From positions 62,001-126,000 of the forward strand of contig NZ_SLWQ01000003.1 of the NCBI RefSeq assembly GCF_004342425.1: a stretch of 64,000 nt of DNA, written 5' to 3'. The notes below the pieces were generated by a model. It was given only the letters and a program-made list of their open reading frames with translations, did not search any database and was not told where the DNA came from. How positions within the stretch are numbered: the stretch's first letter is position 1; each line of letters starts with the position of its first letter. The stretch is from Dokdonella fugitiva (GTDB lineage Bacteria; Pseudomonadota; Gammaproteobacteria; Xanthomonadales; Rhodanobacteraceae). This document shows positions 53,298 to 60,260 of the stretch, piece by piece. The translations under genes and the position numbers were made by a program.

Positions 53298-53830
53298 AAA
53301 GAAGAGCTTCTTCGCAGCGAAAGGGCGACGCTATAACGCCAGACATGGTGCAAGCTATTTCAGATGGGGTTGTACAAGAGCGCAAGGTTCTGAAAACGCT
53401 GTCGGGGAACAAGCGGCGACACTATGAAATTGCGCGGGACGCGCAGTTGTTTGCTGCGATCGATCGCACCGACCCGATCGGAACGGCGCGATATCTCGTG
53501 GCAGTCGCTATGCGGTTGCAGGACAACGAGCCGCTTGGTGGCGACGTCCGGAATTGGCTGGCCAAAGCCATCATTGAAACGGCCTTGAACCCAAGACACG
53601 CTGCTGCGGCATTCGGCCTCGTTCATAAGCCCAATCGCCCACGTGGTGAGGCGGATTACCGCGCGTCACGTATAGCCGCTCGTATCAAAGAGCTATCGGA
53701 TGCCGGAAGGCCGATCGGGCTTGGAAGCTCAGCTTCGGCGATTGCGAAGGCCGCTGAGGAATTCGGCGTTTCTGAGGCGGTAGCCGAGAAAGCCTGGAAA
53801 AACTGGCCAAGTATACGGAAAGGGAAGTAA
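53294..53830 (+). CDS. Island protein of unknown function, 178 residues
   Basis: Soluble, basic protein beginning MKRRASSQRKGDAIT. The middle is helical (YEIARDAQLFAAIDRTDPIGTARYLVAVAMRL), and the C-terminal part (IAKAAEEFGVSEAVAEKAWKNW) looks like a small HTH-type or resolvase-like three-helix unit. G+C is clearly lower than the chromosome. ATGA overlap with the preceding gene. Not recognised; a DNA-binding accessory role is possible. Confidence 0.6.
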   Translation: MKRRASSQRKGDAITPDMVQAISDGVVQERKVLKTLSGNKRRHYEIARDAQLFAAIDRTDPIGTARYLVAVAMRLQDNEPLGGDVRNWLAKAIIETALNPRHAAAAFGLVHKPNRPRGEADYRASRIAARIKELSDAGRPIGLGSSASAIAKAAEEFGVSEAVAEKAWKNWPSIRKGK

Positions 53831-53920
53831 GTCGGTGCACTTCCGTCCCTAGGCGTCGCCTGTGCGATAGCTCAGGATCGCCGCCGTCCGGTCCACCGAC
53901 GACCGATACAGGACGGCATC

Positions 53921-54133
53921 ATGAAATACGAATCGTCGCTGCCCGAAACGGGCTATTTGCGTCTTCCCCAAGTTTTGCGAGTTGTTCCCGTCTCTCGGTC
54001 CACCTGGTGGCAGGGAGTGCGGTCTGGCCGCTATCCCCAACCGACAAGGGCACTGGGCACCCGCATCACAGCATGGTCTGTCGAATCGATACGGGCGCTA
54101 ATCGAGAACTGCGCGCCGAAAGCGGAAGGGTGA
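53921..54133 (+). CDS. AlpA-like excisionase/regulator
   Basis: 70-residue winged-helix protein: GYLRLPQVLRVVPVSRSTWWQGVRSGRYPQPTRALG is the AlpA/MerR-like fold used by P4-type satellites and PICIs to activate int and excision (TGYLRLPQVL, SRSTWW, RSGRYPQP are the diagnostic pieces). It starts after a 90-bp gap that may hold its promoter. The next gene starts at or just beyond its stop. Confidence 0.85.
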   Translation: MKYESSLPETGYLRLPQVLRVVPVSRSTWWQGVRSGRYPQPTRALGTRITAWSVESIRALIENCAPKAEG

Positions 54134-54138
54134 CGACC

Positions 54139-54630
54139 ATGCGGGGCCCCTCCGGAATCGACGTGGAGGTGAGCGCGCCGGTGCGTTGCGCAACTCCTCT
54201 CGACGTAGTGCTGTGCCGCCTCGTTGGTGCGCGACCCTCCGCCAATGGCTGGCGCGCGGACTGTCCAGTCGGCCATTCTTCGCGCGGCTCGCTGTCCATT
54301 TGCGAGCGCGACGACGGCGCAGTGATGCTCCACTGCTTCGCTGGATGCTCCGCTGCCGATGTCGTGGCCTCCGCCGGCCTGACGCTGGCGAACCTGTTCC
54401 CAAGCCGTCCCCGCAACGATTCTCCCGAAGACCGCCGCGCTGCACGCGCCGCGTTCCGTTCGGCCGCTTGGGGCGCGGCTCTTGGCGTGCTGGCGATGGA
54501 ATCGACCGTCATCGAGATCGCCGCGGAAACGATCGCGCGCGGTGAGCCGATGACGCCGGACGACATGGGCCGCGTGCACCTCGCGACAAACCGCATCCGC
54601 GACGCACGCGAGGTTCTGCATGGCCGCTAA
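54139..54630 (+). CDS. Primase-type zinc-finger protein (no catalytic domain)
   Basis: 163 residues. A zinc-binding module (about 34-75) has the CxxxH...C...HCFAGC pattern of phage and plasmid primase/TOPRIM proteins: ADCPVGHSSRGSLSI, then VMLHCFAGCSAADVVASAGL. The rest is helical with no TOPRIM or polymerase motif, so it is either a separate subunit or the split N-terminus of a larger replication protein. The ATG at 54139 has GGAAGGG upstream; a GTG at 54130 overlapping the previous stop is equally possible. It overlaps the next gene by 11 nt. Confidence 0.75.
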   Translation: MRGPSGIDVEVSAPVRCATPLDVVLCRLVGARPSANGWRADCPVGHSSRGSLSICERDDGAVMLHCFAGCSAADVVASAGLTLANLFPSRPRNDSPEDRRAARAAFRSAAWGAALGVLAMESTVIEIAAETIARGEPMTPDDMGRVHLATNRIRDAREVLHGR

Positions 54631-55939
54631 TCCGCACGTGAGCCGCGTAGAAGCGGAAGCCGAGCGGCGGCTTTCGATGCTCGAAACCGCGAAGCGCAAC
54701 CCGAGGCCGTTGCCGCGCGTGGCGGTCGCCACGCCGACGCTGCCCGCGAACGATTCCGGCGAAAAGGTGCTGGCGGACGTGACCGCTTTCCTGCGCCGGT
54801 TCGTCGCTTACCCGAACGAGCACGCGCACGCCGCGCACGCGCTCTGGATCGCGCACACGCACTTGATGGACATGTGGGATTCCACGCCGCGCCTCGCGTT
54901 CCTCTCACCGGAGCCGGGTTCCGGCAAGTCTCGCGCGCTGGAAGTGACCGCGCTACTGGTGCCGCACCCGGTCGAAGCGGTGAACGTCACGCCTGCCTAC
55001 CTGTTCCGCAAGGTCGGATCGGACGAAGGCCGCCCGACGATCCTCTATGACGAAATCGACACCGTATTCGGCCCGAAGGCCAAGGAGAACGAGGAAATCC
55101 GCGGCCTGTTGAACGCGGGGCATCGCAAGCACTCCAAAGCCGGGCGCTGCGTCGTGCGTGGAAAGGAAGTGTTCACGGAGGAAATCCCGGCGTACTGCGC
55201 GGTCGCACTCGCGGGACTCGGGGACTTGCCGGATACGATCCTGACGCGCGCCGTGATCGTGCGCATGCGCCGCCGCGCGCCATCCGAAACCGTGGAGCCG
55301 TACCGCCACCGCGTCCATAGTGCCGAAGGCGACGCCTTGGCCGTGCGTCTCGCCGCATGGATGGAATTGGTTGGCCCTCGCATTCAGTGGCCGGAACTGC
55401 CCGACGGGATCAATGATCGCGACGCGGATGTGTGGGAACCGCTGATCGCGGTCGCGGACGCGGCGGGCGGGGACTGGCCGAAGCGCGCACGTGCTTCCGC
55501 TGTCGCGCTGCTGGCGGACGCGAAACGCAGCGCGCCGAGCTTGGGGATTCAGTTGTTGGCGGACCTGCGCCGCGTGTTCGGCGAAGATGACGCCCTGACC
55601 ACTCAAGCGGTACTGGATGGCCTGTGCGCGATCGAGGAAAGCCCTTGGGGTGACCTGCGCGGGAAGCCGCTGGATAACCGCGGCCTGAGTCATCGTTTGC
55701 GCCCGTATGGGATCGCATCGCGCACGCTGCGCGTCGGCAGCACGACGGCGAAAGGCTACCGCCGCACCGACCTGCACGACGCTTGGGAGCGTTACCTGCC
55801 TGCCTCTCTCCCGCAACCCGATAGCGCCGTAACAAGGGTAACTGCGGTAACAACGCCGCCCACTGTTACGGATGTTACGGATGTTTCGCAGTTGGACGGT
55901 AACGGGGGAGACGATTCCGAGGAGGCAACCGAGGTATGA
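54620..55939 (+). CDS. DUF3631-family P-loop ATPase (replication-type)
   Basis: 439-residue protein. Walker A in LSPEPGSGKSRALEV (about 97-110) and Walker B in TILYDEIDTVFG (about 140), followed by the DUF3631 block with GRCVVRGKEVF and the arginine-rich sensor region LPDTILTRAVIVRMRRRAP. Proteins of this family, usually joined to the primase zinc finger, serve replication of islands and plasmids. The low-complexity Thr/Val/Asp tail is unusual. It starts inside the previous gene by 11 nt and overlaps the next by 4 nt. Confidence 0.82.
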   Translation: MAANPHVSRVEAEAERRLSMLETAKRNPRPLPRVAVATPTLPANDSGEKVLADVTAFLRRFVAYPNEHAHAAHALWIAHTHLMDMWDSTPRLAFLSPEPGSGKSRALEVTALLVPHPVEAVNVTPAYLFRKVGSDEGRPTILYDEIDTVFGPKAKENEEIRGLLNAGHRKHSKAGRCVVRGKEVFTEEIPAYCAVALAGLGDLPDTILTRAVIVRMRRRAPSETVEPYRHRVHSAEGDALAVRLAAWMELVGPRIQWPELPDGINDRDADVWEPLIAVADAAGGDWPKRARASAVALLADAKRSAPSLGIQLLADLRRVFGEDDALTTQAVLDGLCAIEESPWGDLRGKPLDNRGLSHRLRPYGIASRTLRVGSTTAKGYRRTDLHDAWERYLPASLPQPDSAVTRVTAVTTPPTVTDVTDVSQLDGNGGDDSEEATEV

Positions 55940-56460
55940 GCGCCACGGCCGAAACCATGATCCGCGATCTTTCCGCGCGTGGCGTTCGCCTCTCGCGCAA
56001 CGGCGAGAACCTGCGCATTGTCGCGCCGCGCGGCACACTTACGCCGGAGCTTCGCCAGACGCTTACGGAAGCGAAGCCAGCAATCCTTGCAGCGCTCACG
56101 ACGGGCGAACTGCGCGCGAAGCTGGAAAGCCTTGCGTTTGCTGAAGGCGTTGGCACCGTCATCGTGCGGGAACTGCCCACAGCGGGCTTGGAAGCCTGCG
56201 CGGAGCTGTCGGACGATGTGCTGCGCGCCTATGTCCGCGCGCTGCGCGATTCCGACCTACGCGAGCGCGGCTCCGTGCCGTCGCACGAAACCGCGGCGAT
56301 TCGCTGCATGCACTGTGGCCCCGTTTACGCCGCGCCAGAAGTTGCACGGGTGCTGCCCGTAGTCCGCAATTTGCCGACGGCTGCCGGTTGCCCGTGGTGC
56401 CATGTGCGGGCACGCCACAATATTCCTCGGCCGAGAATCAGCATTGGAACAGGGCGATGA
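55936..56460 (+). CDS. TubC-docking-like protein with C-terminal zinc-ribbon
   Basis: 174 residues. Residues about 8-55 (MIRDLSARGVRLSRNGENLRI, then LTPELRQTLTEAKPAILAAL) match the TubC N-terminal docking domain, otherwise known from megasynthases. The C-terminal part has paired cysteines (RCMHCGPVY and GCPWCHVRA), a probable zinc ribbon. No NRPS or PKS gene is present, so the domain here probably serves protein-protein contact in the replication or packaging apparatus. ATGA overlap on both sides. Confidence 0.7.
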   Translation: MSATAETMIRDLSARGVRLSRNGENLRIVAPRGTLTPELRQTLTEAKPAILAALTTGELRAKLESLAFAEGVGTVIVRELPTAGLEACAELSDDVLRAYVRALRDSDLRERGSVPSHETAAIRCMHCGPVYAAPEVARVLPVVRNLPTAAGCPWCHVRARHNIPRPRISIGTGR

Positions 56461-56939
56461 TTGAACTCAAGAAAGGCCGTCCATCGAATTACGAGCCTTG
56501 GATGCCTCGCGTAGCCGAGCGGATGTACGAGATTGGTGCGACAAACGCAGACGTCGCGTACGCACTCAACCGCGCGGAATCGACCATACGGGCTTGGTTG
56601 CAAGATCACGCGGATTTTTCGGCGGTCCTAAAGCGAAAGGGGCTAGCCGACGCGGAGGTGGAGCGCGCGCTCTTTCGACGCGCGACGGGCTATACGACGG
56701 GTCAGGGGGTGCACATTCCTGGTCATCCTACGGCACAGATTTTCTGGCTAAAAAACCGTCAACGGTCGAAATGGCGCGATAAACAAGAGGTCGAGCATTG
56801 CGGTGCTACCCGAGCAGTTCCAAGCCCTGAGGCCATTGCGGACGAACTCGTCGTCGCGGCACGTGCGAATCCCACCTTGAACCCTGCAATTCGAGCTTGG
56901 GCACAAAGCCTCATCGCACGTTTGGAGAGCAGCGGCTAG
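56457..56939 (+). CDS. Terminase-small-subunit-like protein (TerS)
   Basis: 160 residues. An N-terminal HTH (RVAERMYEIGATNADVAYALNRAESTIRAWL) is followed by the hallmark region of phage small terminases: HADFSAVLKRKGLADAEVERALFRRATGY, then HPTAQIFWLKNRQRSKWRDKQEVEH. Small terminases recognise pac/cos DNA; the large, nuclease-ATPase subunit is not in the island. Satellites of the PICI/SaPI type use such a protein to divert helper-phage packaging. The ATG at 56457 overlaps the previous stop by 4 nt. The last 3 bp are shared with the convergent cargo gene. Confidence 0.78.
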   Translation: MIELKKGRPSNYEPWMPRVAERMYEIGATNADVAYALNRAESTIRAWLQDHADFSAVLKRKGLADAEVERALFRRATGYTTGQGVHIPGHPTAQIFWLKNRQRSKWRDKQEVEHCGATRAVPSPEAIADELVVAARANPTLNPAIRAWAQSLIARLESSG

Positions 56940-57490
56940 GCGAAGCCGTCGGCGTATATCCGGTCGTAGCTCGAAGACAAAAGGATGTAGGTGAGCGTCG
57001 CACTCGTGGCCCCGAAGCCTTGCCCGCAATTGCCGGTCGAATAGACGCGCAACTGCAGCTGATATGAGCCAGGCGCAAGGGTCAGCGGCGTAGCGCTCGG
57101 GTCGACAGGATTCGAGCTGGCGTGCATGACACCTTGGACGACAATCGGAGGCCGCGTTTGTTGCTCTTGGCCTGATTGCCACGCCTGGAATCCGTTTTCG
57201 ATGGTGCCGAGCACGGGCATGTTGGCTCCGCGCGTTATGGCTGCATACGCGCCCGCTGAATGCGCTCCGGTACTCACGCTCACGACGACGAAGATGCGCG
57301 AATCCACGCCAACTTCGACCGGTAGCGTGGTGAGCACCCCTGCCGCGAGGGTTCCATCGCCCGGGCAAACCGGCGTCCCGTTGGTTACCGTCTTTGATTC
57401 ACCGAAGGGCGCAGCTGCGACGGCGAGCGGCAGAAGTACTTGCGTCGCAAGTACAGCTTGAATCACGACCCTCACCATCGTTCCGTGCAT
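56936..57490 (-). CDS. Secreted island cargo protein with C-terminal YADGFA motif
   Basis: 184-residue exported protein of unknown function. Signal peptide about 1-26 (VVIQAVLATQVLLPLAVAAA), then a beta-rich domain (SRIFVVVSVSTGAHSAGAYAAI, later SYQLQLRVYSTGNC) with two cysteines. The chain ends SSSYDRIYADGFA, resembling the IFGNGFD end of the 1149-residue secreted protein at 11305-14754. GAGGGG nine bases upstream favours the ATG at 57490; ATGs at 57499 and 57478 are alternatives. It is the only gene on the minus strand of the island and sits at its right edge, the usual place for cargo. Confidence 0.7.
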   Translation of the reverse strand: MHGTMVRVVIQAVLATQVLLPLAVAAAPFGESKTVTNGTPVCPGDGTLAAGVLTTLPVEVGVDSRIFVVVSVSTGAHSAGAYAAITRGANMPVLGTIENGFQAWQSGQEQQTRPPIVVQGVMHASSNPVDPSATPLTLAPGSYQLQLRVYSTGNCGQGFGATSATLTYILLSSSYDRIYADGFA

Positions 57491-57545
57491 GGCATTCATC
57501 CCCTCGTTTTCGGCCCGCAGTCTACGCTTCTCGACTTGACGCAGT

Positions 57546-57568
57546 AGGGGGCATAATCGGGGGCATGG
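57546..57568. promoter_or_regulatory. Candidate integrase arm-type sites (right)
   Basis: GGGGGCATAATCGGGGGCAT contains the 12-mer AATCGGGGGCAT identical to the one on the left side (51675-51686). The site lies 58 bp from attR. Confidence 0.5.
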
Positions 57569-57625
57569 CACCGTAGTAGTTATGTCGTGGAGCCTGTAAA
57601 ACAGTTACTTACCGCATCTTTAAGG

Positions 57626-57642
57626 GTCGGATAAGCGCACCA
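57626..57642 (+). other. attR, right attachment site of the island
   Basis: GTCGGATAAGCG-CACCA repeats the last 18 bases of tRNA-Thr with a single G missing. It is followed by 293 bp with no gene except a hairpin at 57723-57744 (CGCGCGGGC / GCCCGCGCG). Confidence 0.78.
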
Positions 57643-57722
57643 ATCCCCTCCATCCGGCGCAATGAAGGCGGGGCACTTCGTAGGCGCAACGCTCGCCGGT
57701 CAATCTTCCGGCCGGACGAGAT

Positions 57723-57744
57723 CGCGCGGGCGAATGCCCGCGCG
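57723..57744. repeat. Hairpin in the flank right of the island
   Basis: Nine-bp perfect inverted repeat with loop GAAT. No T-tract. The remaining sequence of this 293-bp gap between attR and the DsbD-like gene shows no supported feature other than GAGGAG before the ATG at 57936. Confidence 0.5.
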
Positions 57745-57935
57745 ACCGACGTCCAGACCGCATGGAGGAGCAGTGTCGGTGGAACACGAAGCCGGACGCC
57801 CAGGGCGCGAAGCTTCAGTTTCCCATTCTCCATCTCCATACTTCGGCTTGGCGTTCGCGGCACCTCTGTCGCGCGACGTTGCGCCCGGCTAACGCATCAT
57901 CGTCTACCGTGCGCAGATCCGAGGAGCCGGTGCCG

Positions 57936-58796
57936 ATGCGATTCCCGTATACCTTCCCGCCCTTGTTCCATCGCGCGGTGTTCGCACTCGCGTACGCCTC
58001 GCCCGCGTGCGCGGCCGACGAAACGGCGTTCGAGCCTGTGCGGGCGGAACTCGTCGCCGAACACGTGGCGCTCGTGCCGGGCGGGACGTCATCGCTCGGC
58101 GTGCACCTGCGCCACGCGCCGCACTGGCACAGCTACTGGATCAATCCAGGTGATTCGGGCCTGCCGACGACGCTCGCGTGGTCGCTGCCGGCCGGGTACA
58201 CGGCGGGCGAGGTCGAGTGGCCGGTGCCGAAGCGGTTCGACGTCGGTGGGCTTCACAACATCGGTTACGAAGGCGACGTGCTGTTGCCGGTCGCGCTGAA
58301 GGTGCCGGCCGATGCAGTGGCCGGATCGAATGCGCCTCTCGCCGTGACCGTGAAGTGGCTCGCCTGCCGCGAGGAGTGCATCCCGGGCAAGGCGACGCTC
58401 TCGCTCGAGCTGCCCGTCGCGCGTGAAATGCCTCGCCCCGATGCGCGCGTCGCCGCTGCGTTCACCACGGCGCGGCTCGCGCAGCCGCAGGCGAGTGCGT
58501 GGAGTGGCAGTGCCCACGACGGCGGCGCGCGCATCGCCGTGCGCCTCGCCGGTGCCGGCCTGCCGTCCATGTCGGCCAGGCTCGATGCGTTCGTCGTTCA
58601 GCGCAAGGTGGTCGGCAACGCGCCGCCTTCGATCCGCCGCGACGGCGATGCGCTGCTGATCGAAGCGGCGCGCAGCGAATACTTCACCCGGGCGCCCGTG
58701 GACCTCGATCTCGTCGTCACGACGACCGACGGCCCCGCGCCGCGCGGCTGGCACGTGCGCGTGCCGTACGCGGCCGGAACCGCGCCCGCGAACTGA
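57936..58796 (+). CDS. Exported DsbD/ScsB alpha-domain-like protein
   Basis: 286 residues with a Sec signal (about 8-26, LFHRAVFALAYASPACA) and a single DsbD-alpha (DsbC-N) domain: HWHSYWINPGDSGLPTTLAW, then YEGDVLLPVALKV and the redox-type pair in LACREECIPGK. The membrane and thioredoxin domains of full DsbD/ScsB are absent, so it may shuttle electrons with the neighbouring redoxin rather than through its own channel. The start follows GAGGAG at 57921-57926. Separated by 39 bp from the redoxin gene. Confidence 0.8.
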   Translation: MRFPYTFPPLFHRAVFALAYASPACAADETAFEPVRAELVAEHVALVPGGTSSLGVHLRHAPHWHSYWINPGDSGLPTTLAWSLPAGYTAGEVEWPVPKRFDVGGLHNIGYEGDVLLPVALKVPADAVAGSNAPLAVTVKWLACREECIPGKATLSLELPVAREMPRPDARVAAAFTTARLAQPQASAWSGSAHDGGARIAVRLAGAGLPSMSARLDAFVVQRKVVGNAPPSIRRDGDALLIEAARSEYFTRAPVDLDLVVTTTDGPAPRGWHVRVPYAAGTAPAN

Positions 58797-58835
58797 GGTC
58801 CCAGAACCCGTACCGGCATTGCATCGGAGTCCGCG

Positions 58836-59441
58836 ATGAAATCGATGTTCCTGTTCGCGTTGTCGTGCACCGTCGCCACGCCGCTGTGGGCCAAGCCCGT
58901 CGTCGGCGCACCCGCACCCGCGTTCAGCGTGGTCGACAGCCACGGAAGGACGCACACGCTCGCCGATTACAAGGGCAGGACCGTCGTACTCGAGTGGTCC
59001 AATCCCGACTGCCCGTTCGTGCGCAAGCACTATGGCGCCGGCAACCTGCAGAAGCAGCAGGCCGATGCGGCCGCGCAGGGCGTGGTCTGGCTCACGATCA
59101 ATTCCGGCGCGCCCGGCAAGCAGGGCCACTTCGACGCGGCCGGCGCGAATGCATGGATTGCCAGGGTCGGCGGCAAGGCGAACGCATACCTGCTCGATCC
59201 GGACGGCAGGATGGGCCATGCGTACGATGCGAAGACGACGCCGCACCTCTACGTCATCGACGGCCATGGCGTGCTGCGCTACATGGGCGGCATCGACTCG
59301 ATCCAGAGCGCCGATGCCGACGACGTCGCGAAGGCGACGCAGTACGTGCCGCTCGCGCTCGCGGAGCTCGCCGCGGGCAAGCCGGTCAGCGTGCCGACGT
59401 CGGAACCGTACGGCTGCTCGGTCAAGTACGGCGCGCCCTGA
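58836..59441 (+). CDS. Exported redoxin (thioredoxin/AhpC-TSA-like)
   Basis: 201 residues: signal peptide about 1-19 (MFLFALSCTVATPLWA), then a redoxin fold with active-site sequence SNPDCPFVRKHYG. Only one cysteine is present in the CxxC position (CPFV), so it cannot form the usual intramolecular disulfide; a peroxidase-like or adaptor mechanism is likelier. Another cysteine lies near the C-terminus (YGCSVKYGAP) and could act as resolving residue. Ends convergent with the glycine-zipper lipoprotein gene. Confidence 0.82.
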   Translation: MKSMFLFALSCTVATPLWAKPVVGAPAPAFSVVDSHGRTHTLADYKGRTVVLEWSNPDCPFVRKHYGAGNLQKQQADAAAQGVVWLTINSGAPGKQGHFDAAGANAWIARVGGKANAYLLDPDGRMGHAYDAKTTPHLYVIDGHGVLRYMGGIDSIQSADADDVAKATQYVPLALAELAAGKPVSVPTSEPYGCSVKYGAP

Positions 59442-59448
59442 CGACATC

Positions 59449-59490
59449 GGCGCAGCGCCGTTCGCGAGAACGCGAGCGGCCCGCTGCGCC
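59449..59490. terminator. Bidirectional hairpin between convergent genes
   Basis: GGCGCAGCG (59449-59457) pairs with CGCTGCGCC (59482-59490), and the loop holds a further GTTC...GAAC palindrome. No T-tract. It fills the 48-bp gap and touches the stop of the leftward gene, so it may serve both transcripts. Confidence 0.45.
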
Positions 59491-60260
59491 TACTCGATGC
59501 CGCGTACCGGCAGTTCGACGCGCTCGCCCGGGTCGTGGTCGAGGCGCACCTGGTGCGTCTGGCCGAGGTATTCGTAGACGACGTCGTAAGCGAGGTCCTC
59601 GACCGGTTCCTTGACCGTGCGGCAGCGCCGTTCGGTCGTCGTGTAGGTGTCGCGATCCTGCTGGCGCTGCTGGATCTTCTTGCCCGCGTAGCCGCCGCCG
59701 ACCGCACCGGCGACGGTGGCGAGATCGCGCCCGCGTCCGCCGCCAACCTGGTGGCCGATCACGCCGCCCGCGACCGCGCCGATCACGGTGCCGGCGATCT
59801 GCCGGTCGTCCTTCGGGCGGCGCTTGTGCACGACGCGCTCGTCACGGCATTCCTCGCGTTCACGCGTCGTGGTCTGCTTGACCGGTTGCACGCTGATCAC
59901 GTTCGCGTAATGCGGTGCGGCGGTGCTGCCGGGATCCTGCGAGCGTGCAGGCGGAGCGTCCGCGCCGTCGCGCGCGGGCGCCGCGGCCAGTTCGGCACGT
60001 GCGGACGGCGCCGGCACGGCCGCCGTATCCGCATCGGGCGGGCCGGCGTCGCCTGCGGAGGGCAGGCTGCCGCGCGGTGCGGAGATCATCTCGCGCGCGG
60101 TGAGTCCTTCGCGCGGTGGCGCATCCGTCGATGCCTGCGTGGGCGCACTCGCGGCGGGCGCGTCGCTGGTGCCGGTGGCCGCCGGCTTCTCGCTGCAGCC
60201 CGCGAGCGCGACGGCGGCGGCGATCGCGATCGGCAAGCCGGTTTTCGTGTGGATGTTCAT
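59490..60260 (-). CDS. Glycine-zipper 2TM lipoprotein (SlyB/YMGG-like)
   Basis: 256-residue outer-membrane-type lipoprotein. Signal 1-22 with lipobox ALAGC, a long Ala/Pro-rich linker (about 25-110), then a glycine-zipper domain (GTVIGAVAGGVIGHQVGGGRGRDLATVAGAVGGG; diagnostic part IGAVAGGVIGHQVGGG about 158-173) and a C-terminal domain (VVYEYLGQTHQVRLDHDPGERV). Related proteins stabilise the outer membrane. Convergent with the redoxin gene. A TAGACT -10-like element lies about 30 bp upstream on the minus strand. Confidence 0.85.
   Translation of the reverse strand: MNIHTKTGLPIAIAAAVALAGCSEKPAATGTSDAPAASAPTQASTDAPPREGLTAREMISAPRGSLPSAGDAGPPDADTAAVPAPSARAELAAAPARDGADAPPARSQDPGSTAAPHYANVISVQPVKQTTTREREECRDERVVHKRRPKDDRQIAGTVIGAVAGGVIGHQVGGGRGRDLATVAGAVGGGYAGKKIQQRQQDRDTYTTTERRCRTVKEPVEDLAYDVVYEYLGQTHQVRLDHDPGERVELPVRGIE

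Larger units (their letters stand above)
51553..57642 (+). mobile_element. 6.1-kb tRNA-Thr-integrated PICI-like phage satellite
   Basis: The element is bracketed by direct repeats of the tRNA-Thr 3' end. It runs int, two small unknowns, an alpA-like regulator, a primase-type zinc-finger protein, a DUF3631 ATPase, a TubC-docking-like protein, a terminase-small-subunit-like protein and a convergent secreted cargo. Rightward genes are mostly coupled by ATGA or short overlaps. Base composition is visibly lower in G+C than the surrounding chromosome, especially 52.9-54.1 and 56.4-57.6 kb. No capsid, portal, tail, lysis or large-terminase gene is present, which argues against a prophage and for a satellite that relies on a helper phage. 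Confidence 0.75.

Noticed and set aside
55936..56460. Nonribosomal peptide biosynthesis
   Set aside because: The TubC-like domain stands alone, with no adenylation, condensation or carrier domains nearby.
51553..57642. Intact prophage or conjugative element
   Set aside because: No capsid, portal, tail, lysis, large terminase, relaxase or coupling-protein gene is present.
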